64,000 nucleotides of DNA from Zygaena filipendulae (lineage: Eukaryota > Arthropoda > Insecta > Lepidoptera > Zygaenidae). Position 1 is the stretch's first letter. The number at the start of each line of letters is the position of its first letter. Under the pieces are notes generated by a model. That model was given only the letters and a program-made list of their open reading frames with translations, had not been told where the DNA came from and searched no databases. Shown in pieces: positions 41,570 through 51,601 of this stretch. The stretch is taken from assembly GCA_907165275.2 (NCBI GenBank), contig CAJRBF020000003.1, positions 778,930 through 842,929 of the forward strand, read 5' to 3'. The translations under genes were made by a program, and so were the position numbers.

Positions 41570-42427
41570 ATGGCCGAGCAAGAACAAAAAATCGTCGAGA
41601 CAACCAAAATCGCTGACCTGGCTGCGATCTCCGTGCAGTCAAAACTACTTCCATTTTGGCGCACCGTTCCCAGAGCCTGGTTCGTCCAGTTTGAGGCAGT
41701 CATCGATCCCTTGAAGACATCAGATGACCAAAAATACAGATACGTCCTGTCGAAGCTAGAACCGGCCGATCTACAGCACATCACCGACCTACTATACAGC
41801 CCACCTGAGAAAGGGAAATATGAAGCCGTGAAAAATCGACTACTCACCGTGTACGAAAAATCAGAAGTCGAGAACTTTCAGAAGCTAATCAGCGGTTTAG
41901 ACATCGGCGACCAGAAACCCAGCGTGCTGCTACGAAAAATGAGAGAACTCAATAACGGCCTCATCACTGAAGAAGGCTTGAAGATCGAGTGGCTCAATCA
42001 CGTGCCAGCCCACTGTCGCTGCGTACTCTCTATCAACAAAGAATCTTCACTCGACACGTTAGCAGCAATGGCAGACAGGATGATGGAGTACGTCGGGAGC
42101 ACGCCCGTCAACACCGTGGCAGCAGTATCAAACGCAACCTCTTCAGCAGCATCATCTAACAGCACCTGCGAGCCACCGCACTCAGAGATCCTATCAAGAT
42201 TGGAAAAACTCACATTACAAGTGGCGGAATTGCGAGCACGGCATACCACGCGTCAAACATCTCGTCAACCATTTCGCGGACGCTACCGCTCTCACTCACG
42301 CTCATCATCATCCCGTGTGAAGCCTGGCGATCCTACGTGGTTATGCAGATACCATCACAAGTTTGGCAAGAAGGCAATACGCTGCGAGTCACCGTGCGCA
42401 CAACGTAACAAGACGTCGGAAAACTAA
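41570..42427 (+). CDS. gag: Gypsy-3 Gag, CHCC-type
   Basis: ATG at 41570 opens 285 codons. Capsid-like helices start KLLPFWRTVPRAWFVQFEAV and include LEPADLQHITDLL, LISGLDIGDQKPSVLLRKM and IEWLNHVPAHCRCVL. An Arg/Ser-rich segment precedes the knuckle CRYHHKFGKKAIRCESPC, the CsRn1-type C-H-C-C. The order and spacing match the Gypsy-2 Gag. The frame overlaps pol by 19 nt (42409-42427) in the -1 phase. It is intact. Confidence 0.9.
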   Translation: MAEQEQKIVETTKIADLAAISVQSKLLPFWRTVPRAWFVQFEAVIDPLKTSDDQKYRYVLSKLEPADLQHITDLLYSPPEKGKYEAVKNRLLTVYEKSEVENFQKLISGLDIGDQKPSVLLRKMRELNNGLITEEGLKIEWLNHVPAHCRCVLSINKESSLDTLAAMADRMMEYVGSTPVNTVAAVSNATSSAASSNSTCEPPHSEILSRLEKLTLQVAELRARHTTRQTSRQPFRGRYRSHSRSSSSRVKPGDPTWLCRYHHKFGKKAIRCESPCAQRNKTSEN

Positions 42428-45400
42428 CGTCGACACCGACCGCGGCGGACGTCGGTGTCCCCAAGATCAGCAACCGCCTTTGTGTTCATGATCGCGACTC
42501 ACACGAACGTTTCCTCGTGGACACTGGCGCAGATATATCTGTTTGGGCTGCAACATCGAAAACTAAGAAAAAGGCCGCACATACCTACAAACTTTACGCG
42601 GCAAACAACACACCGATAAATACCTACGGCGAGAAAACAATCAAGCTCAACCTGGGACTACGGCGCAGTTTCACCTGGACATTTATTGTCGCAGACGTGA
42701 AGACTTCCATATTGGGTGCAGACTTCTTACGTCACTACAAGCTCCTTGTGGATCTTCACAGAAAAAAATTAATCGACGACGAAACCAAGCTTACCGTCGA
42801 CGCCACTGAAGTATCAACAACCGCCGAGTCCATTCGCATCGTGAGCTCCGACCAACAATATCACGATATCTTGAAGCATTTTCCTGGCGTTCTCCGACCC
42901 ATGTCTCTTAAGCAGCCAGCCAAACATGACGTCGTACATCACATCGAAACGACGGGTCCTCCGCTTTCGGCACGCGCCCGCCCTCTACCGCCCGACAAAT
43001 ACAACGCCGCAAAAGCCGAATTTGATCGGATGATGGAGATTGGCATTTGCAGACCTTCAAGCAGTCCATGGGCCAGCCCTCTACACGTCGTCACGAAAAA
43101 AGACGGCGGACTTCGTGTATGCGGCGACTACCGAAGATTAAACGCAGTGACGCAACCCGATCGCTATCCGATACCACGCATTCAAGATTTCACGTACCCA
43201 CTCAACAACAAAAAAATATTTTCGAAACTTGATCTCAAGATGGCTTACTACTGGATTCCCATGGCGAGTAAAGAAGATGCACAGAAAACAGCCATAATCA
43301 CTCCGTTCGGGCTATACGAATTTACATGCATGACGTTCGGTCTACGCAACGCAAGTCAAACCTTTCAAAGATTCATGCATCAAGTTCTCCGAGGTATAGA
43401 AGACTGTTTCTGTTTCGTCGACGACATTCTCCTATTTTCTGAAGATGAAAACAACCATAAGAAGCTTCTCCATCAAGTCTTAGAACGTCTCGACAAACAC
43501 GGCGTCACACTCAACGTCGACAAATGCCAGTTTGGAGTTGAAACTATAAACTTCCTAGGCTACGAAGTCTCCGCCAGCGGTATCAAACCTACGATAGATC
43601 GCATCGAAGCAATTTCCTCGTATCCGAAACCGAAGACAATCGTCGAACTACGACGCTTCCTAGGCATGCTTAATTTTTACCGAGATTGCCTACCTCATCA
43701 AGCCGATCATCAACACGAACTCAACAAGTTTCTTCACAACAAGAAAAAGAATGACAAAACGCCCATAGAATGGACACCGGAAGCGAACGAAGCTTTTGAA
43801 AAATGCCGCCAAAGCATTACCGAAGCAACAACGTTAAGCTACCCCGTTCACGGTTGCGAACTCGCTATAATGACAGACGCCTCGGATCACAGTTTAGGCG
43901 CAGTACTACAACAAAAGGTTGAGAACAACTGGAAACCATTAGCATTCTTCTCGAAGTCAATGAGCCCTACGCAACGCCGCTACAGCGTGTACGATCGCGA
44001 ATTATTAGCTATGTACATGGCTGTAAAACACTTCAGAAGACTAATCGAAGGCTGCGAAGTAACTATACTCACCGATCACAAGCCTCTCTCTTTCGCACTC
44101 AGCAGACCCGCCAGTAGTAGCGACACACCGAGACGAGAACGGCAGCTACATTTCATATCTCAATTTTGTTCGAGTATCAAGTACATCAAAGGTGAAGAAA
44201 ATCCAATCGCCGACGCATTATCACGAATCGAAGACATCCAGAACCCAAATGTCATAGACTACAACCAACTAGCAATAGACCAAAGCAACGACGAAGACTT
44301 GAGAAATCTAAAGAAACAACCCAACTTGAAATTCGCCGAAGTAACTCTTCCCGGACTCGACCGACCAATCACATGCGAGCTATCGACTACGTCACCCCGT
44401 CCGTATTTACCTAAAACATACCGCTATGCCGCATTCAAAGCGCAACACGGGCTATGTCACCCCGGGGCAAGAACCACACGGAAGCAGATAGCATCGAAAT
44501 TTTTCTGGCCAGCTATGAACAAAGAAGTAGCAACATGGGCCAAAGCATGTATCGACTGTCAGCGCAGCAAGGTACATCGTCACGTCGTCACTCCTCTGGC
44601 AGAGTTTCCACCTTCTCAACGTTTCGAACACATACACATAGACGTCGTGGGACCGCTACGATTATCGCACGATTTCAAGTTTTGCGTCACCATAATAGAC
44701 AGACGCACCAGATGGCCGGAAGCTGTTCCAGTTCAAGACATCACCGCAGAAAGCGTCGCAAAAGCCCTCTACGAGAACTGGATAGTGCGATTTGGCGTCC
44801 CGCTCAGAATTACGACAGACAGAGCACAAAATTTTGAGTCAGCACTATTCAACACACTACTGAAGAGATGGGGTATATCTAGAATCCGCACTACAAGTTA
44901 TCACGCCCAGTCAAACGGAAAAGTAGAACGACTTCATCGTACAATGAAGGCAGCTCTCATGGCGCGCGGTGCAACCACAACATGGGTAGACGAGTTGCCC
45001 ACCGTACTATTTGGTTTACGCACCGCACTACGAGAAGATAATCTCAGCCCTGCACTGATGACCTACGGCGCAACACTACGAATACCGTCCGATTTTTTCG
45101 TACCTACACAGTCGAAAATCGAAGATGCAGAATACGTGCAACGGCTAAGCCGAACAATGGCAACGTTAATACCCACAAATCGTGCCACAACGTCACGACC
45201 TACGTTCGTACACAAGAACCTAGCTACGTGTACACACGTTTTCGTTCGAAACGACGCGGTCAGACCGCCATTGACTCCGCCATATGACGGACCCTATCAA
45301 GTTCTACAACGTCACGAGAAGTATTTCAAGATACAGTTACCACTACGCACAACCGTGATATCACTGGATAGACTCAAGCCTGCCTACCTACTTAACGAAG

Positions 45401-45555
45401 AAGACGTAAGCACGAGCGACACTGACGTCACGTCGGAACGCAAGAGATCGAGTTCACCGAACCGTGATCCAGTCGAAACACGTGAAACAAGGAATTCGAC
45501 TCCAGCTGTCTTACCTACGTCACCTTACATCACCCGGAGCGGACGAGTCGTGAAG
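42409..45555 (+). CDS. pol: Gypsy-3 Pol (protease-RT-RNase H-integrase), 3' end displaced by a LINE
   Basis: Open without a stop for about 1040 codons. Protease: HERFLVDTGADISVW and ILGADFL. RT: PSSSPWASPLHVVTKKDG, CGDYRRLNAVTQPDRYPI, SKLDLKMAYYWIPM, MTFGLRNASQTFQRFM and the active site FVDDILLF. RNase H: AIMTDASDHSLGAVLQQ, TDHKPLSFAL, ADALSRI. Integrase: HPGARTTRK and CIDCQRSK, then IDVVGPL, TTDRAQNFES (Arg in place of the usual Gly) and GKVERLHRT, which keep D-D-E. The tail reads ITRSGRVVK. The LINE target duplication starts at 45545; the native stop is now at 50662-50664. The current frame runs on into LINE antisense until 46425. Confidence 0.92.
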
Positions 45556-45753
45556 CTCCAGGCCTTCTCTTGCTGCCTCCCCGAAGGGGAGGCAGCAGAG
45601 GTGTCTGCGTCGGGGCAGAGCCCCCTGCAGTGGGCGATCCCACGCTGTCCGCCACTACGGACAGGAACTGGGGGGCGGTTCAAAGACCGCGTGGATCGTC
45701 GGGACGGAGCCGACGCCGCCCGTCAGGGCGGCGTCCAGGCTCCGTCAGCCAAG
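45556..45753 (-). other. Jockey-like LINE 3' UTR with terminal hairpin
   Basis: On the sense (minus) strand, the UTR ends in an 11-bp perfect stem with a 3-nt loop (plus-strand 45572-45596, gctgcctcccc/ggggaggcagc). A further 16 nt (aagagaaggcctggag) follow before the target duplication. The flanking CTCT/AGAG can extend the stem with a bulge. Confidence 0.8.
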
Positions 45754-48423
45754 CTAGGTGGGCTGCGTTGGCTCGTCATCGCGAGCGATAAGCTCGCGCG
45801 GATATCGCCTCCCCTCGGGTGGACGGGCGTGGAGGGGGGCCAGACCACGGATGTGCTCGTGGTCCGACGCATCCGCCCGCTCGAACATCCGAGAGGTGAG
45901 CCGCTGGACGAACTCATCCAGCGGCTCGACCCTCAGGTCCCTCTGGATAGTGGAGTTCCTCACGTAGCGAGGAGCTCCGGCAGCGGCACGCAGTGCCAAG
46001 GCTTGCTGCGATTGCAGGCTCTCGAGCAGGGACGCACATGGCAGTGCGTACCATGCCGGAGCGGCGTAGGTGAGTCGGGGCCTAATGTAGGTCTTGTAGA
46101 CCCCGACTTTTACCCTCAGAGGGAGCCGAGAGTCGAGCACGCCGCGCAGCTGATACCGCGCGGCGCGGGCGCTCGCGATGACGTTTCTCACGTGAGGCCT
46201 CAACGTGAGCCGACGATCCAGCGTGACCCCCAGGTACTTTACCTGAGGGGACCACGCAATGTCCTGCCCGTAGAGGCGGAGAGGTGGCGGTGGGCGTTTA
46301 AGATTGCCGACGCATATGGCCTGTGTCTTCCCGACATTGACCGACAGTCTCCACTTGGAGAGCCAGTCCGGGAGGAGGTCGAGCGTGCGCTGCAGCCGTT
46401 TCGCGGCGAACGCAGAGCTCATTGATGAGGTGTAGTACGCCGCGTCATCGGCGTACAGAGCCAACTCGACCCCATCCCCCACTGGGATGTCGTCGGTGTA
46501 TCGGGAGTAACAGGCCGGGGAGAGGCAGCTGCCCTGCGGCACGCCGGCCCCGATCGGACGCTCAGTCGAGGTGACGTCCTCGACCGCCACACAGAAGCGA
46601 CGGTCGGATAGAAAGGACGCCACCACCCGGACTATACGCCGGGGAAGCGCGGACGACGATAGCTTCAGCAGAAGACCCTCATGCCAGACCCTATCGAACG
46701 CCTTCTCCATGTCGAGGAGAACAGCGACGGTGGTTGTCCTCTTGTTGAGGGCCACCGTCATGTGCTGGATCACCCTCGACAGCTGGAGGGTGGTGGAGTG
46801 TCCCGCCCGGAACCCAAACTGCTCCTTTCTAGGAGTGATGTGCGGAGACATGCGTCGCAGCAGTAGCAACTCGAACAGCTTCGAGAGCGTAGGCAGCAAC
46901 GTGATGGGCCGATAGCTGCCGGGGAGAGTGACATTCTTCCCCGGTTTGGGCAGCATGATGACCTTGCCGGTTTTCCACACGGTGGGATAGTGCCCCGTGC
47001 GCAGGATACCGTTATACAGGCGCGTCACCGCCGCTATGGAGCGAAACGGCAGGTGACGCAGCGCTGCATTAGTGATACCGTCTGCGCCCGGGGCCTTACG
47101 CGGCTTCAGCTTTCGGGTCATCCGCTGCACCTCACCGGGGGAGAACACGATTGGGTCCTCCTCCGGCGCTATCGGCGCCGCGAAGTACTCCCGAAGCTGG
47201 GCAACCACTGCTGCGACGTGCTCCACATCGTCAGTGGGGTTTGGGCGGAACTGGCGTTCGAGATGGTCGGCGAGGATCCTCGCGCGGTCTTCCGCGCGGT
47301 ACCTCAGCGTACCGTCGTCCGCTGTGAGCGGTCTGATCGGGGGCCGGGCGCCAGAGAGTTGGCGGCAGAGGCGATGGACACTGGTCCAGTCCTCGCTTGC
47401 CGCCTCAATGCGCCTCTCCCATGCGTCGGCTTCTTGCTCCCTCAGGGCATCCTTGATCTTGTCCGTGAGGGCGTCGAGCTCCGTCTTCATCCGGGGGCAG
47501 CGACATTGCTGCCACCGCCTGCGCAGGCGCCTCTTCTCGCCAATCATGTTCCTGATGTCGGCGGGAAGCGGGGGCAACCTGCCCCCCGTCGGCATGGTGC
47601 GCGAGGAGGTGTTGAGGGCGCCTTGGACACAGGCGGTGATGTCCGAAGCCAGGAGCTCAACGTCCCCCGGAGAGACGAGGGGCCTCGAGGGGGTGCTCGT
47701 CGCCATCGAGCTGGAGAAACTTTTCCAGTCTATCGATCGGCGCGGCGCTGGTGGCGAGACTCTTTGTGGCATGTTCGCCAGGACGACCAGGACCGGGACA
47801 TGGTCAGAGCCCATGTCCTCGGGCAGGGCCTCTATAGAGGGCCGGCAGAGGAGCCCACGGTGGGCTATGAGGTCGATGACGTCAGGTTGAAACGACGTCC
47901 GGGCCGGATAATGCGTAGGAGTTTCCGGCCCTTCGACCTCGTAGCCGCGGGCCTCGGCGTCGCGGAGGAGTCGTCTGCCGTTCGGGCAGTCGTGAGTCGA
48001 GTTCCACGCCGTGTGCTTGCAGTTGAAGTCGCCGGCAACGGCAGTGGGGATGTTGGAGTCCAGCAGGGTGTGCATATCACCCGGCTGGAATCTCAGCTGC
48101 GGCGGTTTGTACGCAGCGTACAGCCGCGTTGGGTTGCCGGCGATGCACAGCTCGACGCCCAGGGCGCTGAACGCCGAGAGCTGCACGGCGGGAACTCGTT
48201 GGTGAATGACTCCTCGCTTGACTAGCACTGCCAGCCCTCTATAGGCATGACCCTGAGGACTGGTTTCGTCCTGGCGGTAAACGTGATAGCCGGCGACTGT
48301 TACGTTAGTCGTCGGCCCTAGAAGAGTCTCGCAGACCAGCGCCACGTCGATCTGCTGGTCGCGCAGGACGGTCTTCAGGACGGATGTTTTGCCCCGAAAA
48401 CCGTTGGCGTTCCAGTAGATCAT
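45754..48423 (-). CDS. Jockey-like ORF2: endonuclease-reverse transcriptase
   Basis: The first ATG is at 48423 (889 codons); an upstream GTG at 48438 overlaps the ORF1 stop as GTGA. The AP endonuclease (residues about 1-225) shows IYWNANGFRG, ALVCETLLG, VAGDFNCKHTAWNS and DMGSDHVPVLV. RT (about 430-720) shows YRPITLLPTLSKLFELLLL, FGFRAGHSTTLQL, DMEKAFDRVWHEGLL, GVPQGSCLSPACYS and LYADDAAYYTSS with the YADD site. A C-terminal region has CVGNLKRPPPPLRLYG, KYLGVTLDRRLT and TYIRPRLTYAAPAWY. It nicks target DNA and primes cDNA. No lesions were seen. Confidence 0.92.
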   Translation of the reverse strand: MIYWNANGFRGKTSVLKTVLRDQQIDVALVCETLLGPTTNVTVAGYHVYRQDETSPQGHAYRGLAVLVKRGVIHQRVPAVQLSAFSALGVELCIAGNPTRLYAAYKPPQLRFQPGDMHTLLDSNIPTAVAGDFNCKHTAWNSTHDCPNGRRLLRDAEARGYEVEGPETPTHYPARTSFQPDVIDLIAHRGLLCRPSIEALPEDMGSDHVPVLVVLANMPQRVSPPAPRRSIDWKSFSSSMATSTPSRPLVSPGDVELLASDITACVQGALNTSSRTMPTGGRLPPLPADIRNMIGEKRRLRRRWQQCRCPRMKTELDALTDKIKDALREQEADAWERRIEAASEDWTSVHRLCRQLSGARPPIRPLTADDGTLRYRAEDRARILADHLERQFRPNPTDDVEHVAAVVAQLREYFAAPIAPEEDPIVFSPGEVQRMTRKLKPRKAPGADGITNAALRHLPFRSIAAVTRLYNGILRTGHYPTVWKTGKVIMLPKPGKNVTLPGSYRPITLLPTLSKLFELLLLRRMSPHITPRKEQFGFRAGHSTTLQLSRVIQHMTVALNKRTTTVAVLLDMEKAFDRVWHEGLLLKLSSSALPRRIVRVVASFLSDRRFCVAVEDVTSTERPIGAGVPQGSCLSPACYSRYTDDIPVGDGVELALYADDAAYYTSSMSSAFAAKRLQRTLDLLPDWLSKWRLSVNVGKTQAICVGNLKRPPPPLRLYGQDIAWSPQVKYLGVTLDRRLTLRPHVRNVIASARAARYQLRGVLDSRLPLRVKVGVYKTYIRPRLTYAAPAWYALPCASLLESLQSQQALALRAAAGAPRYVRNSTIQRDLRVEPLDEFVQRLTSRMFERADASDHEHIRGLAPLHARPPEGRRYPRELIARDDEPTQPT

Positions 48424-48434
48424 CCTGAGCGAGG

Positions 48435-50615
48435 TCACACCTGCTGCAGGATGCGGGACATCCCGCTCAGGATGACCTGGATGGGGTCGGCGTCGTCCCT
48501 GATGGCCACCAGCACATCTTGGAGGACGCCGATCACCATCTCGATGGCGACGAGCTTGTTGCTCTTGCCCGCTCCCGGGGCCCGGGGCTTAGAAGCGCCG
48601 GGCCTGCGGGCAGCGGGGAGAGCCGTTGCTGATGGAGGTTGGGGAGGAGCGGTGGCCGGACCAGAGGTCACCGCCGGGGGCGCTGAAGCAGCCCCCTCCC
48701 TGCTCCCCTTCTTCTTTTTGTTGCCCCTCTTTCTTTTCCTCTTCACGCCGGAAGAGGAAGGAGGGGCCGCCGCACCCGGAGCACGCCGCTTCGGGGTGTT
48801 CGCAGGCGCCATCAGAGTGGTGGCGCCGGCTTCCGCTGCCACCTGCGCCACTTGCGGGGCAACAGGTCGGCCGGTGGACAGGGCGACCGTGCCTGCCTTT
48901 TTATTACGGGCTTCTCTCTTGAAGACAGGGCACGACGCCCTGTTGGCCGGGTGTGCCCCCCCGCAGTTGACGCAGGTGGGGGGCTCCTCTTTGGGGCGGG
49001 GGCAGTTGGCAGCGGCGTGCTCCTCGCCGCAGCGGACGCACGCGAGCCTCCGGTGGCAGCCGAACGACGAATGCCGGAACTGCTGACACCGGTGGCATTG
49101 CGCGGGTCCGCGCTTGCCCCGCCAGGCGTCAATTTTGATCCCGGGCATACACAGCATCTCTGTGACGTTGTATATGCCCGGGGTAAGGTTCGGGGTGCGG
49201 CGCAGTTGGGCGTAATATATGCAGCCGGGCCTGCCGGCGCGGGCGCGAATGGGGCGGACGTACTCCGGCTCGTAGCCCATGGCTACGAGCTCCTGGGTAA
49301 TTTCCGACGGATCGGTGTCGATCGGTAGCCCCCTTATTGCTACCTTGACACTCTGATCCGCCGGAAGGGAGTACGCGAACCAGGATACCGTCCGGTCTTC
49401 CTTTTCCAGCGCCGTTAAATAGCGCTGGACCAGACGGTATTCCGATTCGTCCTTCGGAATGAAGCGCACGCCCTTGCCATATGGGCGTGCGCTAGGAGTC
49501 CGCCCCAGTTTTTCCCTGAGGACGCGGAAGTGGCGCGCCCAGTCGGGAAGGTTTTCCACGACCAGGGGGGGGTAGGCGCTCCTGCGCTTGTCCCCCTTTC
49601 GCGCCGCCCCCGCGCCGCCGCCGGCAGGCGCGGTTGGAGCGGCTGGAGCGGCGGGCTGTGCGTCCATCGGCGCAGCAGCGGGCGCCGGTGGGGACTCAGC
49701 CCGCGCGGCATCGGCGAAAGTGGGCCGTATGGGGGCCCTTGCAGGGCTCGCTCCGGACCTCGGAGGGCTCATGGGGGAGTCCAACGGAGGGCTCTCCGGC
49801 CTGGCGGCCGCGAGCGGACGTGCTCGCGGCTCGCGTTGCGGCCTGGGAGACGGGAGGCTCAGAGCGCCCTCTGGGGGCGACAAATTGTGGCAGGCTCGCT
49901 TGCCAGGCTCCTCGTCATCGGAGGAGTCGGGGACGCGCAGCCTGCGTGACGCCCCCGCAGGGGGAGTTTCCAGTGCCGGTAGGTGCAGAGGAGCCTTACG
50001 TGCGAGTTGTACGTGAAATTCCTCCTCCGCGGTCCTACCGGCCAAGCTCTCCGAGGAGCCATGTAGGGCGCGTCTGCGGTCCCGCAGCGTGCGCGCCATC
50101 GCCTCCAACAGCTCCCCGGACAAAAGCCCCGTCTGCTTCAACCTGGAGGTTATGAGCATATCAACCTCCAGGTGGGCATTCGGGGACATGTCCGGGCGGT
50201 GAAGGGGTAGCTGAACCGGTGGGGGCGGCATTTCGGCCGCGGACGCGCGGCTGGTGTGCGCGAGCGTCGCCGAGCCGGCGGTTGTTACAGGGGTGGGGGG
50301 ATACTTAGATGCCCCCAGCCCCCGAGGCGCCGCCGACTCGGCGGCGCGCGGGGGTCCACGCTCCTTGAGCCCCTCCGAGGTGCGGGCACGCACCGGCGAG
50401 GGGGTCGGTCGCCCGAACTCCGGTCCGGCCCTCGTAGGGGATGAGGGCGCGGAGCGGGGGGGCGGAGCTGCCCTTGACTTGGGGGCAGCGGGGCGCGGGG
50501 CCGGCGAGCTATGTTTCGCCGGTCGCGACGCGCTGTCCCCAGGCGAAGGGGGGGCCGTTCCGGGTGAGATGGCGCCCGGGAAGGCGGGCTGCGCCGGACG
50601 CGACGCGACGGTCAT
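48435..50615 (-). CDS. Jockey-like ORF1: Gag-like protein with three zinc knuckles
   Basis: ATG at 50615 (726 codons); the longer open frame to 50780 leaves the element and is ignored. A Pro/Ala-rich disordered N-terminus of about 390 residues is followed by a PRE_C2HC-like RNA-binding region (YPPLVVENLPDWARHF, VKVAIRGLPIDTDPSEITQE). Three CCHC knuckles follow: CHRCQQFRHSSFGC, CVRCGEEHAAANC and CVNCGGAHPANRASC. A Lys-rich stretch (GVKRKRKRGNKKKKGSRE) may direct nuclear entry. Jockey Gag targets the RNP. The frame is intact, with extreme GC richness. Confidence 0.9.
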   Translation of the reverse strand: MTVASRPAQPAFPGAISPGTAPPSPGDSASRPAKHSSPAPRPAAPKSRAAPPPRSAPSSPTRAGPEFGRPTPSPVRARTSEGLKERGPPRAAESAAPRGLGASKYPPTPVTTAGSATLAHTSRASAAEMPPPPVQLPLHRPDMSPNAHLEVDMLITSRLKQTGLLSGELLEAMARTLRDRRRALHGSSESLAGRTAEEEFHVQLARKAPLHLPALETPPAGASRRLRVPDSSDDEEPGKRACHNLSPPEGALSLPSPRPQREPRARPLAAARPESPPLDSPMSPPRSGASPARAPIRPTFADAARAESPPAPAAAPMDAQPAAPAAPTAPAGGGAGAARKGDKRRSAYPPLVVENLPDWARHFRVLREKLGRTPSARPYGKGVRFIPKDESEYRLVQRYLTALEKEDRTVSWFAYSLPADQSVKVAIRGLPIDTDPSEITQELVAMGYEPEYVRPIRARAGRPGCIYYAQLRRTPNLTPGIYNVTEMLCMPGIKIDAWRGKRGPAQCHRCQQFRHSSFGCHRRLACVRCGEEHAAANCPRPKEEPPTCVNCGGAHPANRASCPVFKREARNKKAGTVALSTGRPVAPQVAQVAAEAGATTLMAPANTPKRRAPGAAAPPSSSGVKRKRKRGNKKKKGSREGAASAPPAVTSGPATAPPQPPSATALPAARRPGASKPRAPGAGKSNKLVAIEMVIGVLQDVLVAIRDDADPIQVILSGMSRILQQV

Positions 50616-50658
50616 GGGCGGGGGCAAACTGTGAGTCGTGAAGAAAACCGTACGCTTT

Positions 50659-51601
50659 GCTTGAAGGGGGATACTGTGCACACCTTGCACATGAGCACAG
50701 AAATACTTACGAAAATACTTACATACTTCACAGCGGTTTACCTCCATGTACCTACCATTACCAAACCGTGTACGTAACATACCTTTACCGGGGAATTGGA
50801 TTAAGGATCAGGAAGGTTGAAGGAGCAAGAGAGAAATAACATACACAGTGGAATCACCTTATTATCAAATCACAAGAAAGAAACAGGACACGGACAACTT
50901 GTTATGTTATTCTTTATTGCCTAGCTGACTCAATTCCAACGAATTCCAGACAGAGGAAAGTGCGAGGAGCAATCTTGAAAAAGACGACCTCGCTGGAGAT
51001 TCGAAGGAACAGTCAAGCGACGTCACGTTCCTGGGTCACACTCACTGAAGTAACTACGCAAGCAAGATCAGGCAGTACATCAAAATGGAAAGAGTGGCTC
51101 TGAAAAGAGCCGTTTTTAATCGCCTGGATCTTGCGACGCTGTTGTACACCATCAAGCACCATGGAACTACTCGGTCGGAGACACCTGTATGGCACCACAC
51201 GCACATCCACGATTCGCGGTCCGGCGCGAGACGCGCGGCCTTGCGCTCTCAACGATCGATGGCGACTGGCGCTTGAGACGCGGCGGACTGAGCTCCTGCG
51301 CGCGCGCCGCCCGCGTCCTCCGCGCCGCGCACCCCGCGCATGCGCGGTGCGAGTGTGCGACGAGAGGAGACTATGAAATTCTAGGAACTAGCATCTCGCT
51401 CGAATCTGTCCGCCATTTAATGTACGATTTCTCATTGGTTGTTTGGTTGTAAATATTTAATGTTGTGTTTTTGATTGGTTGTTAGTTTTAAGGTTTTCTG
51501 TATATATAGCGCTAAGTTTTTAACAATAAATCACTTCCAAAATTCCATTTCTACAGCAAATGTGAGTTTAATACCTACCTGCTCGTAATACCACCGCTAC
51601 A
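50659..51601 (+). repeat. Gypsy-3 polypurine tract and 3' LTR
   Basis: gcttgaagggggatac, then TGTGCACACC at 50675 to CCGCTACA at 51601. The only difference I see from the 5' LTR is ctacag/ctacat near the end. The native pol stop lies within the tract at 50662-50664. Confidence 0.92.

Larger units (their letters stand above)
45556..50632 (-). mobile_element. Full-length Jockey-like LINE
   Basis: The 5077-bp minus-strand element is flanked by GAGTCGTGAAG (45545-45555, 50633-50643), an 11-bp target duplication. It contains a 17-nt 5' UTR, ORF1, ORF2 overlapping ORF1 slightly, and a 198-bp GC-rich 3' UTR ending in a hairpin. There is no poly(A) or microsatellite tail. Both ORFs are open, so the copy may be competent. 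GC content is much higher than in any neighbour. Confidence 0.92.
40588..51601 (+). mobile_element. Gypsy-3: young CsRn1-type Ty3/Gypsy element
   Basis: LTRs of 927 bp at 40588-41514 and 50675-51601 appear identical in length and differ at about one visible position. CGAG (40584-40587, 51602-51605) flanks the element inside the family A LTR. Primer site, gag, a single open pol and a polypurine tract are all present. It was evidently intact until a Jockey-like LINE (45556-50632) landed seven codons before the pol stop. Without that LINE it is about 5.9 kb. Confidence 0.93.

Noticed and set aside
45572..45596. UUCG tetraloop in the LINE 3' hairpin
   Set aside because: In the register that pairs all 11 bp the loop is only three bases (UUC); the UUCG register costs a mismatch.
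42517..46425. A single 1302-residue protein
   Set aside because: Only the part up to 45555 is Gypsy Pol; the rest is LINE DNA read antisense.
46990..48225. 411-codon plus-strand frame and many others across 45.5-50.6 kb
   Set aside because: They are antisense shadows in very GC-rich Jockey-like ORFs, with no motifs.
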